64,000 nt of DNA, taken from NCBI RefSeq assembly GCF_002980495.1, contig NZ_PVBR01000007.1, positions 1 through 64,000 of the forward strand, given 5' to 3'. Shown here in pieces: positions 33,938 to 43,107 of this stretch. The position numbers and the translations under genes are program-made. The notes under the pieces were generated by a model. The model saw nothing but the letters and a program-made list of their open reading frames with translations. It did not search any database and was not told the DNA's origin. The DNA comes from Phyllobacterium phragmitis. Lineage in GTDB: Bacteria; Pseudomonadota; Alphaproteobacteria; Rhizobiales; Rhizobiaceae. The stretch's first letter is position 1. Each line of letters opens with the position of its first letter.

Positions 33938-35827
33938 ATGGAAAACAACCGTAATTTCTTCATCACCATTGCCCTGTCCATTCTGATCCTGACGCTCTGG
34001 CAGGTGTTCTACATGAACCCCAAGGTCGAAGCGCAAAAGGAACAGGCTCGGATCGAGGCGCAACGCCAGGGGCAAAGCCAGCAACAGACGCAGGCTCCAG
34101 CCGGACAAGGCCAAGCTACGGGCCAGGCTACGGGTCAGTCCCAGACCGCGCCGAGCGGCGAAGGCCATGCGGACAATATCCCCTCGCCCGGCACCACCGG
34201 ACAGGACGGCATCCCCGGCCAGACGGCGGCCAGCCCGGCAAACGGCACGCTGACACGGGAGGCAGCACTTGCGCAGTCCGGCCGTATCAAGATCGACACG
34301 CCGAGTCTCAGGGGCTCGATCAACCTGACCGGCGCGCGGCTCGACGATCTCTATCTCAAGGATTATCACGAGACGGTCGACGACAGCTCGCCCAGCATCG
34401 AGCTTCTGGCGCCGTCCCAGCTCAAGCAGGGCTATTTCGTCGAGCTCGGCTTCACCGGCAACGCCCAGACGGGCGCGGTGCCCGGTCCCTCGACGGTGTG
34501 GACGGTCGAGGGCAATGACACATTGACGCCCTCGACACCGGTGACGCTGACCTACACCAACGAGAAGGGCCTCACCTTCAAGCGCGTCATTTCCGTCGAC
34601 AACGACTATATGTTCAAGGTCGACGACACGGTGACCAACACCACCGGAGCGCCGATCTCGCTTGCCTCCTATGGCCGCGTGACACGCTTTTCGCCGCCGG
34701 AACATCCGAGTGCGACCTATGTCCTGCATGAAGGCCTGATCGGCGTCATCGGCGACGATGGCCTGCAGGAGATCAAATATTCCACGATTGAGGATGACAA
34801 GGAAATCGCGCCGCCGAAATCGACGGGCGGCTGGCTCGGCATCACCGACAAATATTGGGCGGCGACGCTGATCCCTCCGCAGAACGAGACCTATCAGGCG
34901 CGCTTCTCCTATTTCACCGACAACCGTACCCGCTTCCAGTCCGATTTCCTCGCTGATCCGGTGACCATTGCGCCTGGCCAGTCGACCACGATCGAGAACC
35001 ATATCTTCGCCGGCGCCAAGGAAGTGGCCAAGATCAACGCCTATGAAAAGGATCTCGGCATCCGCCAGTTCGAGCTTCTGATCGACTGGGGCTGGTTCTA
35101 TTTCATCACCAAGCCGATGTTCTACGTCATCGACTGGCTCTACAAATTCTCCGGCAATTTCGGCGTGGCGATCCTGCTCGTCACCGTCCTCCTGAAGGGG
35201 CTGTTCTTCCCGCTCGCCAACAAGTCCTACGCCTCCATGGCGCGGATGAAGATGGTGCAGCCGAAGATGCTGGAAATCCGCGAGAAATTTGCGGATGACA
35301 AGGTCAAGCAGCAACAGGCGATGATGGAGTTGTACAAGACCGAGAAGATCAACCCGCTCGCGGGCTGCTGGCCGGTGCTGGTGCAGATTCCGGTGTTCTT
35401 CGCGCTCTACAAGGTACTCTACGTCACCATTGAAATGCGCCATGCGCCATTCTTCGGCTGGATTCACGATCTTGCCGCGCCGGATCCGACATCGCTGTTC
35501 AACCTGTTCGGGCTCCTGCCCTATGCGGTGCCGCCATTCCTGATGATCGGTGTATGGCCGATCATCATGGGCATCACCATGTTCCTGCAGATGCGCATGA
35601 ACCCGACGCCGCCCGATCCGACGCAGGCCATGATCTTCACCTGGATGCCCATCATCTTCACCTTCATGCTGGCGACATTCCCGGCCGGTCTCGTCATCTA
35701 CTGGGCCTGGAACAACACGCTTTCGATCATCCAGCAGGGCGTCATCATGAAGCGGCAGGGCGCCAAGGTCGAGCTTTGGGACAATCTGAGGGGGCTCTTC
35801 AAGTCGAAACCCAAACCGGCGAAATAG
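33938..35827 (+). CDS. yidC: Membrane protein insertase YidC
   Basis: The 629-residue insertase has an N-terminal span (residues 5-24), a Gln/Gly/Thr-rich linker (about 38-105), a large periplasmic beta domain and the conserved C-terminal five-span core that begins near GWFYFITKPMFYVIDWL. The family Arg-containing cavity and PLAGCWPVLVQIPVFFALYKVL are present. It inserts inner-membrane proteins with or without SecYEG. Length is as usual for Hyphomicrobiales. A strong terminator follows. Confidence 0.97.
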   Translation: MENNRNFFITIALSILILTLWQVFYMNPKVEAQKEQARIEAQRQGQSQQQTQAPAGQGQATGQATGQSQTAPSGEGHADNIPSPGTTGQDGIPGQTAASPANGTLTREAALAQSGRIKIDTPSLRGSINLTGARLDDLYLKDYHETVDDSSPSIELLAPSQLKQGYFVELGFTGNAQTGAVPGPSTVWTVEGNDTLTPSTPVTLTYTNEKGLTFKRVISVDNDYMFKVDDTVTNTTGAPISLASYGRVTRFSPPEHPSATYVLHEGLIGVIGDDGLQEIKYSTIEDDKEIAPPKSTGGWLGITDKYWAATLIPPQNETYQARFSYFTDNRTRFQSDFLADPVTIAPGQSTTIENHIFAGAKEVAKINAYEKDLGIRQFELLIDWGWFYFITKPMFYVIDWLYKFSGNFGVAILLVTVLLKGLFFPLANKSYASMARMKMVQPKMLEIREKFADDKVKQQQAMMELYKTEKINPLAGCWPVLVQIPVFFALYKVLYVTIEMRHAPFFGWIHDLAAPDPTSLFNLFGLLPYAVPPFLMIGVWPIIMGITMFLQMRMNPTPPDPTQAMIFTWMPIIFTFMLATFPAGLVIYWAWNNTLSIIQQGVIMKRQGAKVELWDNLRGLFKSKPKPAK

Positions 35828-35847
35828 GCCTGCCTGTCTGATCTGAA

Positions 35848-35886
35848 AGCCCCCGTCAGTTCACACACTGGCGGGGGCTTTTTTTA
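35848..35886 (+). terminator. Intrinsic terminator after yidC
   Basis: A GC-rich stem (AGCCCCCGTCAGT with ACTGGCGGGGGCT, one mismatch) and a TCACAC loop are followed by a run of nine T, 20 bases after the yidC stop. Confidence 0.95.
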
Positions 35887-36029
35887 TGCGCGCAAGCACG
35901 CTAAAAGGCCTCTTTGAAACGGGAGAACTCCAATGCGCAAGTAAGCCGGTCCGCAACGTCATGTCCCGATGACGAACAGACCGCTTTCCGCTTCATCCGA
36001 AAGCCGCTTCAAACTTGCCGGAGCCCCTC

Positions 36030-36245
36030 ATGCACGCCCCAGATCCCGATGCCATCCATCCGATGCCCGGCCATACGCGCTGCGCCTTCATCAAGAACAT
36101 CGTGACGCGGCCGACGATCATCGTCGGCGATTACAGCTATTATGACGACCCGGAAGGCCCGGAGCGTTTCGAGGAGCATTGCGTCCCTTATCACTATGAC
36201 TTCATCGGCGGAGCCGACATAACAAGACTGGAACAGGCGACGTGA
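36030..36245 (+). pseudogene. Truncated Vat/CatB-type xenobiotic acetyltransferase remnant
   Basis: The 71-residue frame has the N-terminal 60 residues of streptogramin/chloramphenicol-type hexapeptide acetyltransferases: DAIHPMPGHTRCAFIKNIVT, IIVGDYSYYDDPEGPERFEE and [10 protein letters not shown]. The left-handed helix and the catalytic His, which make up the remaining 140-150 residues, are missing. The frame instead runs into unrelated codons and stops by overlapping the engB start (GTGA). No ribosome binding site is obvious. It is best read as a deletion remnant, although a short peptide could still be made. Confidence 0.75.
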
Positions 36246-36913
36246 GCAAAGCGGACGAGAAGCAGGCGGAACTGATCGAGGCGGGGCGGATGCTGTTCGC
36301 CAAGGGCTGGATATTCATTCGCGGCGTGCCGGCGATGAAATTCCTGCCGCCGGAGGGCCCGCCGGAAATCGCTTTCGCGGGGCGTTCCAATGTCGGCAAG
36401 TCATCGCTGATCAATGCGATCGTCGGGCAGAAGGCCTTAGCGCGCACCTCGAACACGCCGGGCCGCACGCAGGAGCTGAATTATTTCGTGCCCGAGGGCT
36501 ATTCCGGCGAAAAGGGCGACCTGCCGCCGCTGGCGCTGGTGGATATGCCGGGCTACGGCTTCGCGGAAGCGCCGAAAGCCCAGGTCGACGCGTGGACCAG
36601 GCTCGTCTTCGATTATCTGCGCGGCCGCTCGACGCTGAAACGCGTCTACGTGCTGATCGATGCGCGCCACGGCATCAAGAAGAACGACGCCGAGGTTCTG
36701 GACCTTCTCGACAAGGCCGCCGTCTCCTACCAGATCGTGCTGACCAAGATCGACAAGATCAAGGCCGCCGGCGTGCCGCGCCTGATGGAGGAGACCGCCA
36801 AGGCGATCGCCAAGCGGGCCGCCGCCTTCCCTGTGATTATGGCGACCTCGTCGGAAAAAGGCGTCGGGCTTGACGAGTTGCGTGCGGCGATCGTGCTTCT
36901 GACGCGGGAGTGA
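36242..36913 (+). CDS. engB: Ribosome-assembly GTPase EngB (YsxC/YihA)
   Basis: The 223-residue GTPase has G1 [10 protein letters not shown]3 DMPGYG, G4 TKID and the EngB-type [12 protein letters not shown] stretch. It acts in late maturation of the large ribosomal subunit. The start is GTG at 36242, overlapping the end of the acetyltransferase remnant by 4 bases, so translation may now depend on that upstream frame. The usual order in related genomes is yidC-engB-argB. Confidence 0.95.
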   Translation: MSKADEKQAELIEAGRMLFAKGWIFIRGVPAMKFLPPEGPPEIAFAGRSNVGKSSLINAIVGQKALARTSNTPGRTQELNYFVPEGYSGEKGDLPPLALVDMPGYGFAEAPKAQVDAWTRLVFDYLRGRSTLKRVYVLIDARHGIKKNDAEVLDLLDKAAVSYQIVLTKIDKIKAAGVPRLMEETAKAIAKRAAAFPVIMATSSEKGVGLDELRAAIVLLTRE

Positions 36914-36984
36914 GGGTGGGAGGGCGGTGCCAGAGCAGTTCCATTTCAGGTGAAGAAGCGCCAATCCGTCAAATGGAAACCGCG
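36914..36984. repeat. Short AGAGCAGTTCC-type repeat
   Basis: AGAGCAGTTCCATTT begins near 36931 and its mirror AAATGGAAACCGCGCTAAAT closes near 36990, forming an imperfect palindrome between engB and the convergent anti-sigma gene. It belongs to the dispersed TAGAGC-class repeats seen at five other places in the window. Confidence 0.55.
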
Positions 36985-37701
36985 CTAAATCGCCCGCACG
37001 ACGCCTGAGGCGATGACCGGGCCGGTCGCCTTGCCGGTCGGCGAGCCGCCCATCGGCTCGGCGGTGATGGCGAGGCGGATGCCGTCGCGTATCCTGGTGG
37101 CCATGGCGGGCTTCACCGGCATCTCGGTCGGACCATCCCGCTTCATCAGCCCGAGCGAAACCGGTTCGCCATTGTCGGCGATCAGCCAGATCTCCATCGA
37201 ATGATCAGTGGGCATGTCACCCTCCATCATCTTCAGCCGCAACATGTCGGTGCTGGGATCGAAAACGGCCATGGTCTTGTACGGACTGCCCGCGGCTTCC
37301 ATCGACGCCACCATCTGGCCGGATGATGATTGCGGCGAAAGGGGAATGAATTCGCGCCCAATTGCGATCGCCGCTAGAAGAACCGAGGCTGCGGCCAATC
37401 CACGCCAGAAGCCGAGGCTCGACCACAGCGATAGCATGGATACCGCCCGAGCTTCGCCGAACAAGCGCCGGTCGATAGCCGATTTCAGCGCTACCGGCGG
37501 TTCGACGGCCTGATAATCGTCGGACAGGCAATCGAAATGCTCCTGCCATCGGGCCACCTGAACGGCGAAAGCCTTCTCGGTCTCGATCCGGTTGCCGGCC
37601 AGCAGACGTTCGCGATGCGCCAGAACGCCGAGCACATATTCGGCGGCGACGAGATCGTCGCCTTCCGGCATGCCTTCCTGTCCTTCTGGTTTCGTCGTCA
37701 T
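36985..37701 (-). CDS. Anti-sigma factor, RskA family
   Basis: The 238-residue protein has an N-terminal cytoplasmic zinc-less anti-sigma domain (VAAEYVLGVLAHRERLL), one membrane span around residues 100-118 (GLAAASVLLAAIAIG) and a periplasmic RskA domain with EIWLIADNGEPVSLG. It should hold the ECF sigma factor encoded upstream inactive until an envelope or redox signal. The ATG overlaps the sigma stop as ATGA (37701), though an ATG at 37713 is also in frame. Confidence 0.92.
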   Translation of the reverse strand: MTTKPEGQEGMPEGDDLVAAEYVLGVLAHRERLLAGNRIETEKAFAVQVARWQEHFDCLSDDYQAVEPPVALKSAIDRRLFGEARAVSMLSLWSSLGFWRGLAAASVLLAAIAIGREFIPLSPQSSSGQMVASMEAAGSPYKTMAVFDPSTDMLRLKMMEGDMPTDHSMEIWLIADNGEPVSLGLMKRDGPTEMPVKPAMATRIRDGIRLAITAEPMGGSPTGKATGPVIASGVVRAI

Positions 37702-38198
37702 CTCTGCAGGCATTCTCTCAGTTTGATGAGGCTGCGGCGCAGCCAGGTGCGCATGGTATTGAGCGGCACGCCATGCCGTTTCGCCAGTTCCTCGTAAGTT
37801 TCTCCATTCATATAGGCACCGCGCACCGCATCCGCCCGTGGCGGATCGAGTTCTCCCAGGCAGCGATCGATCTGGCGGGCTTCGCTCGCCGCCACCGCAT
37901 TGCGTTCCGGCCCAGGCGACGGCTCGGCTATCTCACCGGCCGTCTCGAGATCACCCACCGGGCGCCGGGCGCGCAACAGGTCGATCGCATGGTTCCTGGC
38001 GATCGCCACCAGCCATGAAATCGGGCTCGAATCCGTGATCGCGAAACGGTCGGCCCTGTTCCAGATCTTCACATAGATATCCTGAAGCGCATCTTCCGCC
38101 TCACCGCGATCCTTCAAGACACGCAGGCAGACGCCAAAAAGTTTCGCGCTCGTGGCACGATAAAGTGCATCGAAAGCCGCCCGGTCGCGCATGGCCAC
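37698..38198 (-). CDS. ECF RNA polymerase sigma factor (SigK-like)
   Basis: Sigma region 2 (FDALYRATSAKLFGVCLRVL, EAEDALQDIYVKIW) and region 4 (GETYEELAKRHGVPLNTMRT) are clear. The GTG at 38198 gives 166 residues but has no ribosome binding site. A GGAGG at 38248-38252 lies 7 bases before an in-frame CTG at 38240, which would add LERTPEDLSKLISR, a sequence that looks like a normal sigma N-terminus. Initiation at CTG, giving 180 residues, is therefore likely. It is co-transcribed with its anti-sigma gene. Confidence 0.92.
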   Translation of the reverse strand: MAMRDRAAFDALYRATSAKLFGVCLRVLKDRGEAEDALQDIYVKIWNRADRFAITDSSPISWLVAIARNHAIDLLRARRPVGDLETAGEIAEPSPGPERNAVAASEARQIDRCLGELDPPRADAVRGAYMNGETYEELAKRHGVPLNTMRTWLRRSLIKLRECLQR

Positions 38199-38430
38199 AC
38201 GGGAAATCAGCTTGGACAGGTCTTCTGGCGTCCTCTCCAGGATTTTGCCTCCCTAGATTCGTGCATCACGATATCGCGCATCGAGCGGAGTACAACTCCC
38301 CTCCGGAATTTAAAATATTTGCAATTGCCTACCGGGGGTTCAATCAGATGTTTCCCCCGGCGGCAACATGCGCTATGAGACCGCGCAACTCCATACTCGC
38401 CCCTCTCTTCCTGCGGAGCCCGCGATCACC

Positions 38431-39324
38431 ATGGCCAACGCTTCCGAAACTGCGGAAATCCAGGCGCAACTGCTTTCCGCCGCTCTGCCTTTCATGCAGC
38501 GCTACGAGAACAAGACGGTCGTGGTGAAATATGGCGGCCACGCGATGGGCAATCCGGAACTCGGGAAAGCCTTTGCCAGGGATATCGCGCTCCTGAAGCA
38601 ATCCGGCATCAACCCGATCGTCGTGCATGGCGGCGGACCGCAGATCGCGGCCATGCTCGCCAAGCTCGGTATCGAATCCCGTTTCGAGGGCGGCTTGCGC
38701 GTCACCGATGAAAAGACGGTGGAAGTGGTCGAGATGGTGCTGGCCGGTTCGATCAACAAGGAGATCGTAGCCCTCATCAATGCCGAGGGCGAATGGGCCA
38801 TCGGCCTTTGCGGCAAGGACGGCAACATGGTGTTTGCCGAAAAGGCCAAAAAGACGATCATCGATCCCGATTCCAATATCGAGAAAGTGCTTGATCTGGG
38901 CTTCGTCGGCGAGCCGGTCGAGGTGGACCGCACGCTGCTCGACCTTCTGGCGCGTTCCGAGATGATCCCGGTCATCGCACCCGTGGCGCCGGGCCGCGAC
39001 GGGCATACCTACAACATCAACGCCGATACCTTCGCCGGCGCGATCGCCGGCGCACTCGCCGCCTCGCGCCTGCTCTTCCTGACCGATGTGCCCGGCGTGC
39101 TCGACAAGAACAAGCAACTGATCAAGAAATTGTCGGTTACCGATGCGCAGGCGCTGATCCGCGACGGCACGATTTCAGGCGGCATGATCCCCAAGGTCGA
39201 AACCTGCATCGACGCCATCAAACGCGGCGTCGAGGGCGTGGTCATCCTCAACGGCAAGACCCCGCACGCGGTGCTGCTCGAACTCTTCACCGAGCATGGC
39301 GCGGGTACGCTGATCGTGCCTTAA
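38431..39324 (+). CDS. argB: Acetylglutamate kinase
   Basis: The 297-residue cytosolic kinase phosphorylates N-acetylglutamate, the second step of arginine synthesis. Phosphate-binding [10 protein letters not shown] and [13 protein letters not shown], the substrate segment and TDVPGVLDK are visible. The ATG at 38431 gives the family-like N-terminus. It is divergent from the sigma gene, which separates it from engB. Confidence 0.96.
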   Translation: MANASETAEIQAQLLSAALPFMQRYENKTVVVKYGGHAMGNPELGKAFARDIALLKQSGINPIVVHGGGPQIAAMLAKLGIESRFEGGLRVTDEKTVEVVEMVLAGSINKEIVALINAEGEWAIGLCGKDGNMVFAEKAKKTIIDPDSNIEKVLDLGFVGEPVEVDRTLLDLLARSEMIPVIAPVAPGRDGHTYNINADTFAGAIAGALAASRLLFLTDVPGVLDKNKQLIKKLSVTDAQALIRDGTISGGMIPKVETCIDAIKRGVEGVVILNGKTPHAVLLELFTEHGAGTLIVP

Positions 39325-39334
39325 CTTCCCCGGT

Positions 39335-39442
39335 CGTCATTCTCGGGCTTGTCCCGAGAATCTGCCATAAGAAGAAGATTAGGTGATTACCGTTCTGACA
39401 GACCATGCGTCGTAGATTCTCGGGACAAGCCCGAGAATGACG
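39335..39442. repeat. Paired-palindrome intergenic repeat, class B (copy 1)
   Basis: The 108 bases begin and end with inverted copies of CGTCATTCTCGGGCTTGTCC. Each end is itself a palindrome (CTCGGG-CTTGT-CCCGAG). The interior reads TGCCATAAGAAGAAG...CGTAGATT. The copy at 48151-48260 carries the same interior in reverse orientation. Size and build resemble the two-palindrome intergenic mosaic elements of rhizobia. Confidence 0.85.
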
Positions 39443-39478
39443 GCCAGGGGACGTTGTTTCAAGTTAGTTCTGACACTG

Positions 39479-40384
39479 CTAATACCACATCAATAGCAGC
39501 AGGATGCCTGTGACGATCAGCAGGCAACCGGCCATCTCCATGCGGTTGATGCGCTCGTGGAAGAAGAACACCGACGCCATGAAGGTGAAAACCAGCTCGA
39601 TCTGGCCAAGCCCGCGCACATAGGCGACCGGCTGGAGCGTCATGGCGGTGAACCAGCAGGCGGAACCGAGCACGCCGGCAAGCCCGACCAGCGACGACGA
39701 GCGCCATGAACGGATGACGCGGCCGATTTCCGCCGGATCCTTGACGGCCATCCAGATCAGCATGAACACCGTCTGGAACACCGTGACGAAGGCAAGCGTC
39801 GCCGCCGCCTGCATGACCGGATGCGGGCTGTCGAGAGCAAGGGATGCGGTGCGGTAGGCGACGGCGGAAATGCCGAAGATCGCGCCTGACGCGATGCCGA
39901 TCAGCGCTGTCCGGCTGACCAACGCCGCACCGAGATTATGCCAGGAGAGCGGCACGCGCGCCACGGATATCATCATTACACCCGTAATGCCGACGATGAT
40001 GGCCGCGACGGCGCCTGCCGTGATCCGCTCACCGAGAATGATCAGCCCGAACACCGCCGCCTGTACCGGTTCGGTCTTGGAATAGGCCGTGCCGACCGCG
40101 AAATTGCGCAGCGAGAAGAGGTGGACGAGCAGGATCGTCGCGAAGATCTGCGCCAGCCCGCCGATCACCGACCAGATGAGGAATGTCCGGTTGAACGAGG
40201 GAAAGGCGTAGCCTGCGAAATGATTGAGCGCGAAGACATAGGCGAGCGCCACAGGAAAGCCGTAACCGAAGCGCACGAAACTCGCGCCTGTGAGCCCAAG
40301 CGAGGTGCGCAGGTGCTTTTGCAGGGCGGAGCGCAGATTTTGCAGAAAAGCCGCCGCGATGGTGACGGGAATCCAGAGTTCCAT
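39479..40384 (-). CDS. EamA/RhaT-type drug/metabolite (DMT) transporter
   Basis: The 301-residue integral membrane protein has about ten spans arranged as two EamA repeats (AVGTAYSKTEPVQAAVFGLI and YVRGLGQIELVFTFMASVFF are the corresponding late segments). It probably exports a small metabolite. The ATG at 40384 is taken because the hydrophobic N-terminus starts there. It is divergent from the HAD nucleotidase gene. The substrate is unknown. Confidence 0.87.
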   Translation of the reverse strand: MELWIPVTIAAAFLQNLRSALQKHLRTSLGLTGASFVRFGYGFPVALAYVFALNHFAGYAFPSFNRTFLIWSVIGGLAQIFATILLVHLFSLRNFAVGTAYSKTEPVQAAVFGLIILGERITAGAVAAIIVGITGVMMISVARVPLSWHNLGAALVSRTALIGIASGAIFGISAVAYRTASLALDSPHPVMQAAATLAFVTVFQTVFMLIWMAVKDPAEIGRVIRSWRSSSLVGLAGVLGSACWFTAMTLQPVAYVRGLGQIELVFTFMASVFFFHERINRMEMAGCLLIVTGILLLLMWY

Positions 40385-40498
40385 GGGATTTACAGTCGAA
40401 AGAATGGAGGGAAAAGCCGCCACCTTGTGCACCCCCACGCCGGCGAAGGCAAGAGTGGGACGGCTGGCATTTCCAGCGATTCATGGCATAAGGATATC

Positions 40499-41209
40499 AT
40501 GATCAACACACCCGATGCCCACACATTCGCCCACATCACAGACTGGGTTTTCGATCTCGACAATACGCTTTATCCGCACGCCTCGAACCTGTTCTCGCAG
40601 ATCGACGTGAAGATGACGAGCTATGTCGCGCAGCTTCTGCAATTGCCGCGCGAGGAAGCGCGCATGGTGCAGAAGCAGTTCTATCATGAGTATGGCACGA
40701 CACTGAAAGGCCTGATGGAGCGCTACGAAATCGATACGGACGATTTCCTGGAGAAGGTGCACGATATCGATTATTCCTGGCTTGCGCCCGACCCGGCGCT
40801 GGGTGCTGCGATCCGGCAACTCCCCGGCCGCAAATTCATCTTCACCAACGGCAATCGCGGGCACGCCGAACGCTCGGCGCGGCAATTGGGCATCCTCGAC
40901 GATTTCGACGATATTTTCGATATCGTCGCGGCGGACCTGACGCCGAAGCCGGCACGCGAGACCTATGACAAGTTCCTCGGCCTGCACCGTGTCGACAGCC
41001 GCCACGCGGTGATGTTCGAAGACCTCGCGCGCAACCTCGTCGTGCCGAAGGCGCTCGGTATGAAGACCGTGCTGATCGTGCCGAAGAATTTCGAGCCGAC
41101 CTTCTCGGAAATATGGGAAAGCGACCCTGAATATACCGACCAGGTGGACTACGTCACAGACAGTCTGGCGGAATTCCTGGAAAACATCCTGTCGGAAAAG
41201 GCGGCGTAA
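40499..41209 (+). CDS. HAD-superfamily pyrimidine 5'-nucleotidase
   Basis: The 236-residue enzyme has HAD motif I in VFDLDNTLYP (nucleophile first Asp), motif II in IFTNGNRGHAE, and late motifs around LTPKPARETYD and VMFEDLARN. It matches the SDT1/PHM8-type pyrimidine nucleotidases that are common in Alphaproteobacteria. Start ATG after AAGGATATC. It is followed without a gap by the DUF817 gene. Confidence 0.92.
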   Translation: MINTPDAHTFAHITDWVFDLDNTLYPHASNLFSQIDVKMTSYVAQLLQLPREEARMVQKQFYHEYGTTLKGLMERYEIDTDDFLEKVHDIDYSWLAPDPALGAAIRQLPGRKFIFTNGNRGHAERSARQLGILDDFDDIFDIVAADLTPKPARETYDKFLGLHRVDSRHAVMFEDLARNLVVPKALGMKTVLIVPKNFEPTFSEIWESDPEYTDQVDYVTDSLAEFLENILSEKAA

Positions 41210-42133
41210 TTGCAGGCCGCAAAACGGTTTACATCGGTCGAAGCGCGCATCGATGCGGCGGCGCACCTATTGCTCGACCGGATGCCGCGCCACGGGATTT
41301 CCGGGGCGCTGGTCGAGTTTCTGGTGTTCGGGCTCAAGCAGGCATGGGCATGCCTCTTCGGCGGCGCGATGCTGGGCCTCATCATCGCGACGAAATTCAT
41401 CTGGAGCGATGCCGACAATATGCTTCTGTCGCGCTACGACTTCCTGTTCATCGCGGCACTGGTCATCCAGCTCGGCATGCTGATCTTCAAGCTCGAAACG
41501 ATCGGGGAAGCCAAGGTCATCCTGATCTTCCATGTCGTCGGCACCATCATGGAAATCTTCAAGACCCATGCCGGATCATGGGTCTATCCCGAGCACAATC
41601 TGTTGCGCATAGGCGGGGTGCCGCTGTTTTCAGGCTTCATGTATGCGGCGATCGGCTCCTATATGGCGCGGATCAACCGCATCTTCGACATCCGCCTCAA
41701 CCGCTATCCGCCCTTCGCGGCGACCGCGCTCCTCGCCGTAGCGATCTACGTCAATTTCTTTGCGCATCACTATCTGCCGGATGTGCGGCTGGCGCTGTTC
41801 GCCTTCACCGCGCTGCTCTATTGGCCGACGGTGATGCACTACCGCGTCTTCCGCTTCCGCCACCGCATGCCGCTGCTGCTGGCGTTCCTGCTGGTGGCGC
41901 TGTTCATCTGGTTTGCCGAGAATATCGGCACCTGGTCCCAGGCCTGGCTCTATCCCGGACAGAAGGCGCAATGGGTGCCGGTCTCGCTGTCGAAACTCGG
42001 CTCCTGGTATCTCCTGATGATCATCTCCGTCGTGCTGGTGACATGGGTGCACCCGCCGCGTCCGCTCGAAGACGAGGCCGGCGCGGATATCCGGCCCAGG
42101 GCGGGAAAGGTCAAAGTTCGTAAAACGTCTTGA
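41210..42133 (+). CDS. DUF817-family integral membrane protein
   Basis: The 307-residue protein has about eight membrane spans and the DUF817 segments FEVVGTIMEIFKTHAGSW-like HVVGTIMEIFKTHAGSWVYP and GVPLFSGFMYAAIGSYM. Function is unknown. The start is TTG, immediately after the TAA of the nucleotidase gene, so it is probably translated by coupling. It overlaps the convergent LOG-fold gene by 23 bases. Confidence 0.87.
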   Translation: MQAAKRFTSVEARIDAAAHLLLDRMPRHGISGALVEFLVFGLKQAWACLFGGAMLGLIIATKFIWSDADNMLLSRYDFLFIAALVIQLGMLIFKLETIGEAKVILIFHVVGTIMEIFKTHAGSWVYPEHNLLRIGGVPLFSGFMYAAIGSYMARINRIFDIRLNRYPPFAATALLAVAIYVNFFAHHYLPDVRLALFAFTALLYWPTVMHYRVFRFRHRMPLLLAFLLVALFIWFAENIGTWSQAWLYPGQKAQWVPVSLSKLGSWYLLMIISVVLVTWVHPPRPLEDEAGADIRPRAGKVKVRKTS

Positions 42134-42950
42134 TCTTGCCCCATGCCTCTTCGGCGGTATCGACAAAGGTGAGCAGCTCGACATCGGCGGGCGAGATCGT
42201 GCCCTGCTCGGCCAGATATTCGATATTGATCGCCTTCGACCAGAATTCCTTGCCGAAAAGCAGGAGCGGCACGCGCTCCATGCGGCCGGTCTGGATCAGC
42301 GTCATCGTTTCGAAGAGTTCGTCCATGGTGCCGAAGCCGCCGGGGAAAACCGCGAAAGCCTTGGCACGCATCAGGAAATGCATCTTGCGGATGGCGAAAT
42401 AGTGGAAGTTGAAACAGAGATCCGGCGTCACATATTGGTTGGGCGCCTGCTCATGCGGCAGGACGATGTTGAGGCCGATGGTCGGCGCGCCGACATCCGT
42501 CGCGCCACGGTTTCCCGCCTCCATGACGCCCGGACCACCGCCAGTGACGATGACGAATTCGCGATAATAGGTCGAGGCTGAATATTGCGAGCACAGGCGC
42601 GCGAAGCTGCGCGCTTCCTCGTAATAGCGTGAATTGGCCTCGAGATTCTTCTTCTGCGTCTCGTTCTTGGCGGCCCATGCCTCGCCGCCCGGCTCCGGGA
42701 TGCGGGCGCCGCCGAAGAGCACGACGGTCGATTTGATGCCGCGCTCCTCGAAGATCATCTCCGGCTTCAGAAGCTCGAGCTGCAGCCGCACCGGGCGCAG
42801 TTCGCGGCGGGTGAGAAAATCCTGGTCGGCATAGGCAAGCTTGTAGGCGGGCGCACGGGTCTGCGGCGTATCGGGCACCGTCTCGGCATGTCGGACGTCA
42901 TCGCCTGAATGCGTGAATGGCGTCCAGCCGTTCTTTTCCATCGGATTCAT
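42111..42950 (-). CDS. LOG-family (TIGR00730) Rossmann-fold protein
   Basis: The 279-residue cytosolic protein carries the LOG signatures [16 protein letters not shown] and [16 protein letters not shown] proteins hydrolyse nucleoside monophosphates to base plus ribose phosphate, and plant-associated members make cytokinins. This longer form with an N-terminal extension of about 80 residues is widespread in Alphaproteobacteria and its substrate is unproven. The ATG at 42950 is 157 bases from the divergent dapD start. Confidence 0.9.
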   Translation of the reverse strand: MNPMEKNGWTPFTHSGDDVRHAETVPDTPQTRAPAYKLAYADQDFLTRRELRPVRLQLELLKPEMIFEERGIKSTVVLFGGARIPEPGGEAWAAKNETQKKNLEANSRYYEEARSFARLCSQYSASTYYREFVIVTGGGPGVMEAGNRGATDVGAPTIGLNIVLPHEQAPNQYVTPDLCFNFHYFAIRKMHFLMRAKAFAVFPGGFGTMDELFETMTLIQTGRMERVPLLLFGKEFWSKAINIEYLAEQGTISPADVELLTFVDTAEEAWGKIKTFYEL

Positions 42951-43107
42951 GCTTTTTCTTTCTCCATTGCAATCGCTCCGGCGATTGACCCCCATGCCGC
43001 CTTCGCTTATCAGCCTTAAGCTATTTTCTGCGAAAGCCCGGCTGCCGGCCCAAGATACGGAGCCTAGCCCGCGGATCGTCAACAGTCCGTTTAGGAGCGA
43101 CTTCCCA

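Noticed and set aside
33935-35467. Long open frame antisense to yidC
   Set aside because: Its translation has no family resemblance and it mirrors yidC codon structure; long antisense frames are normal at this GC content.
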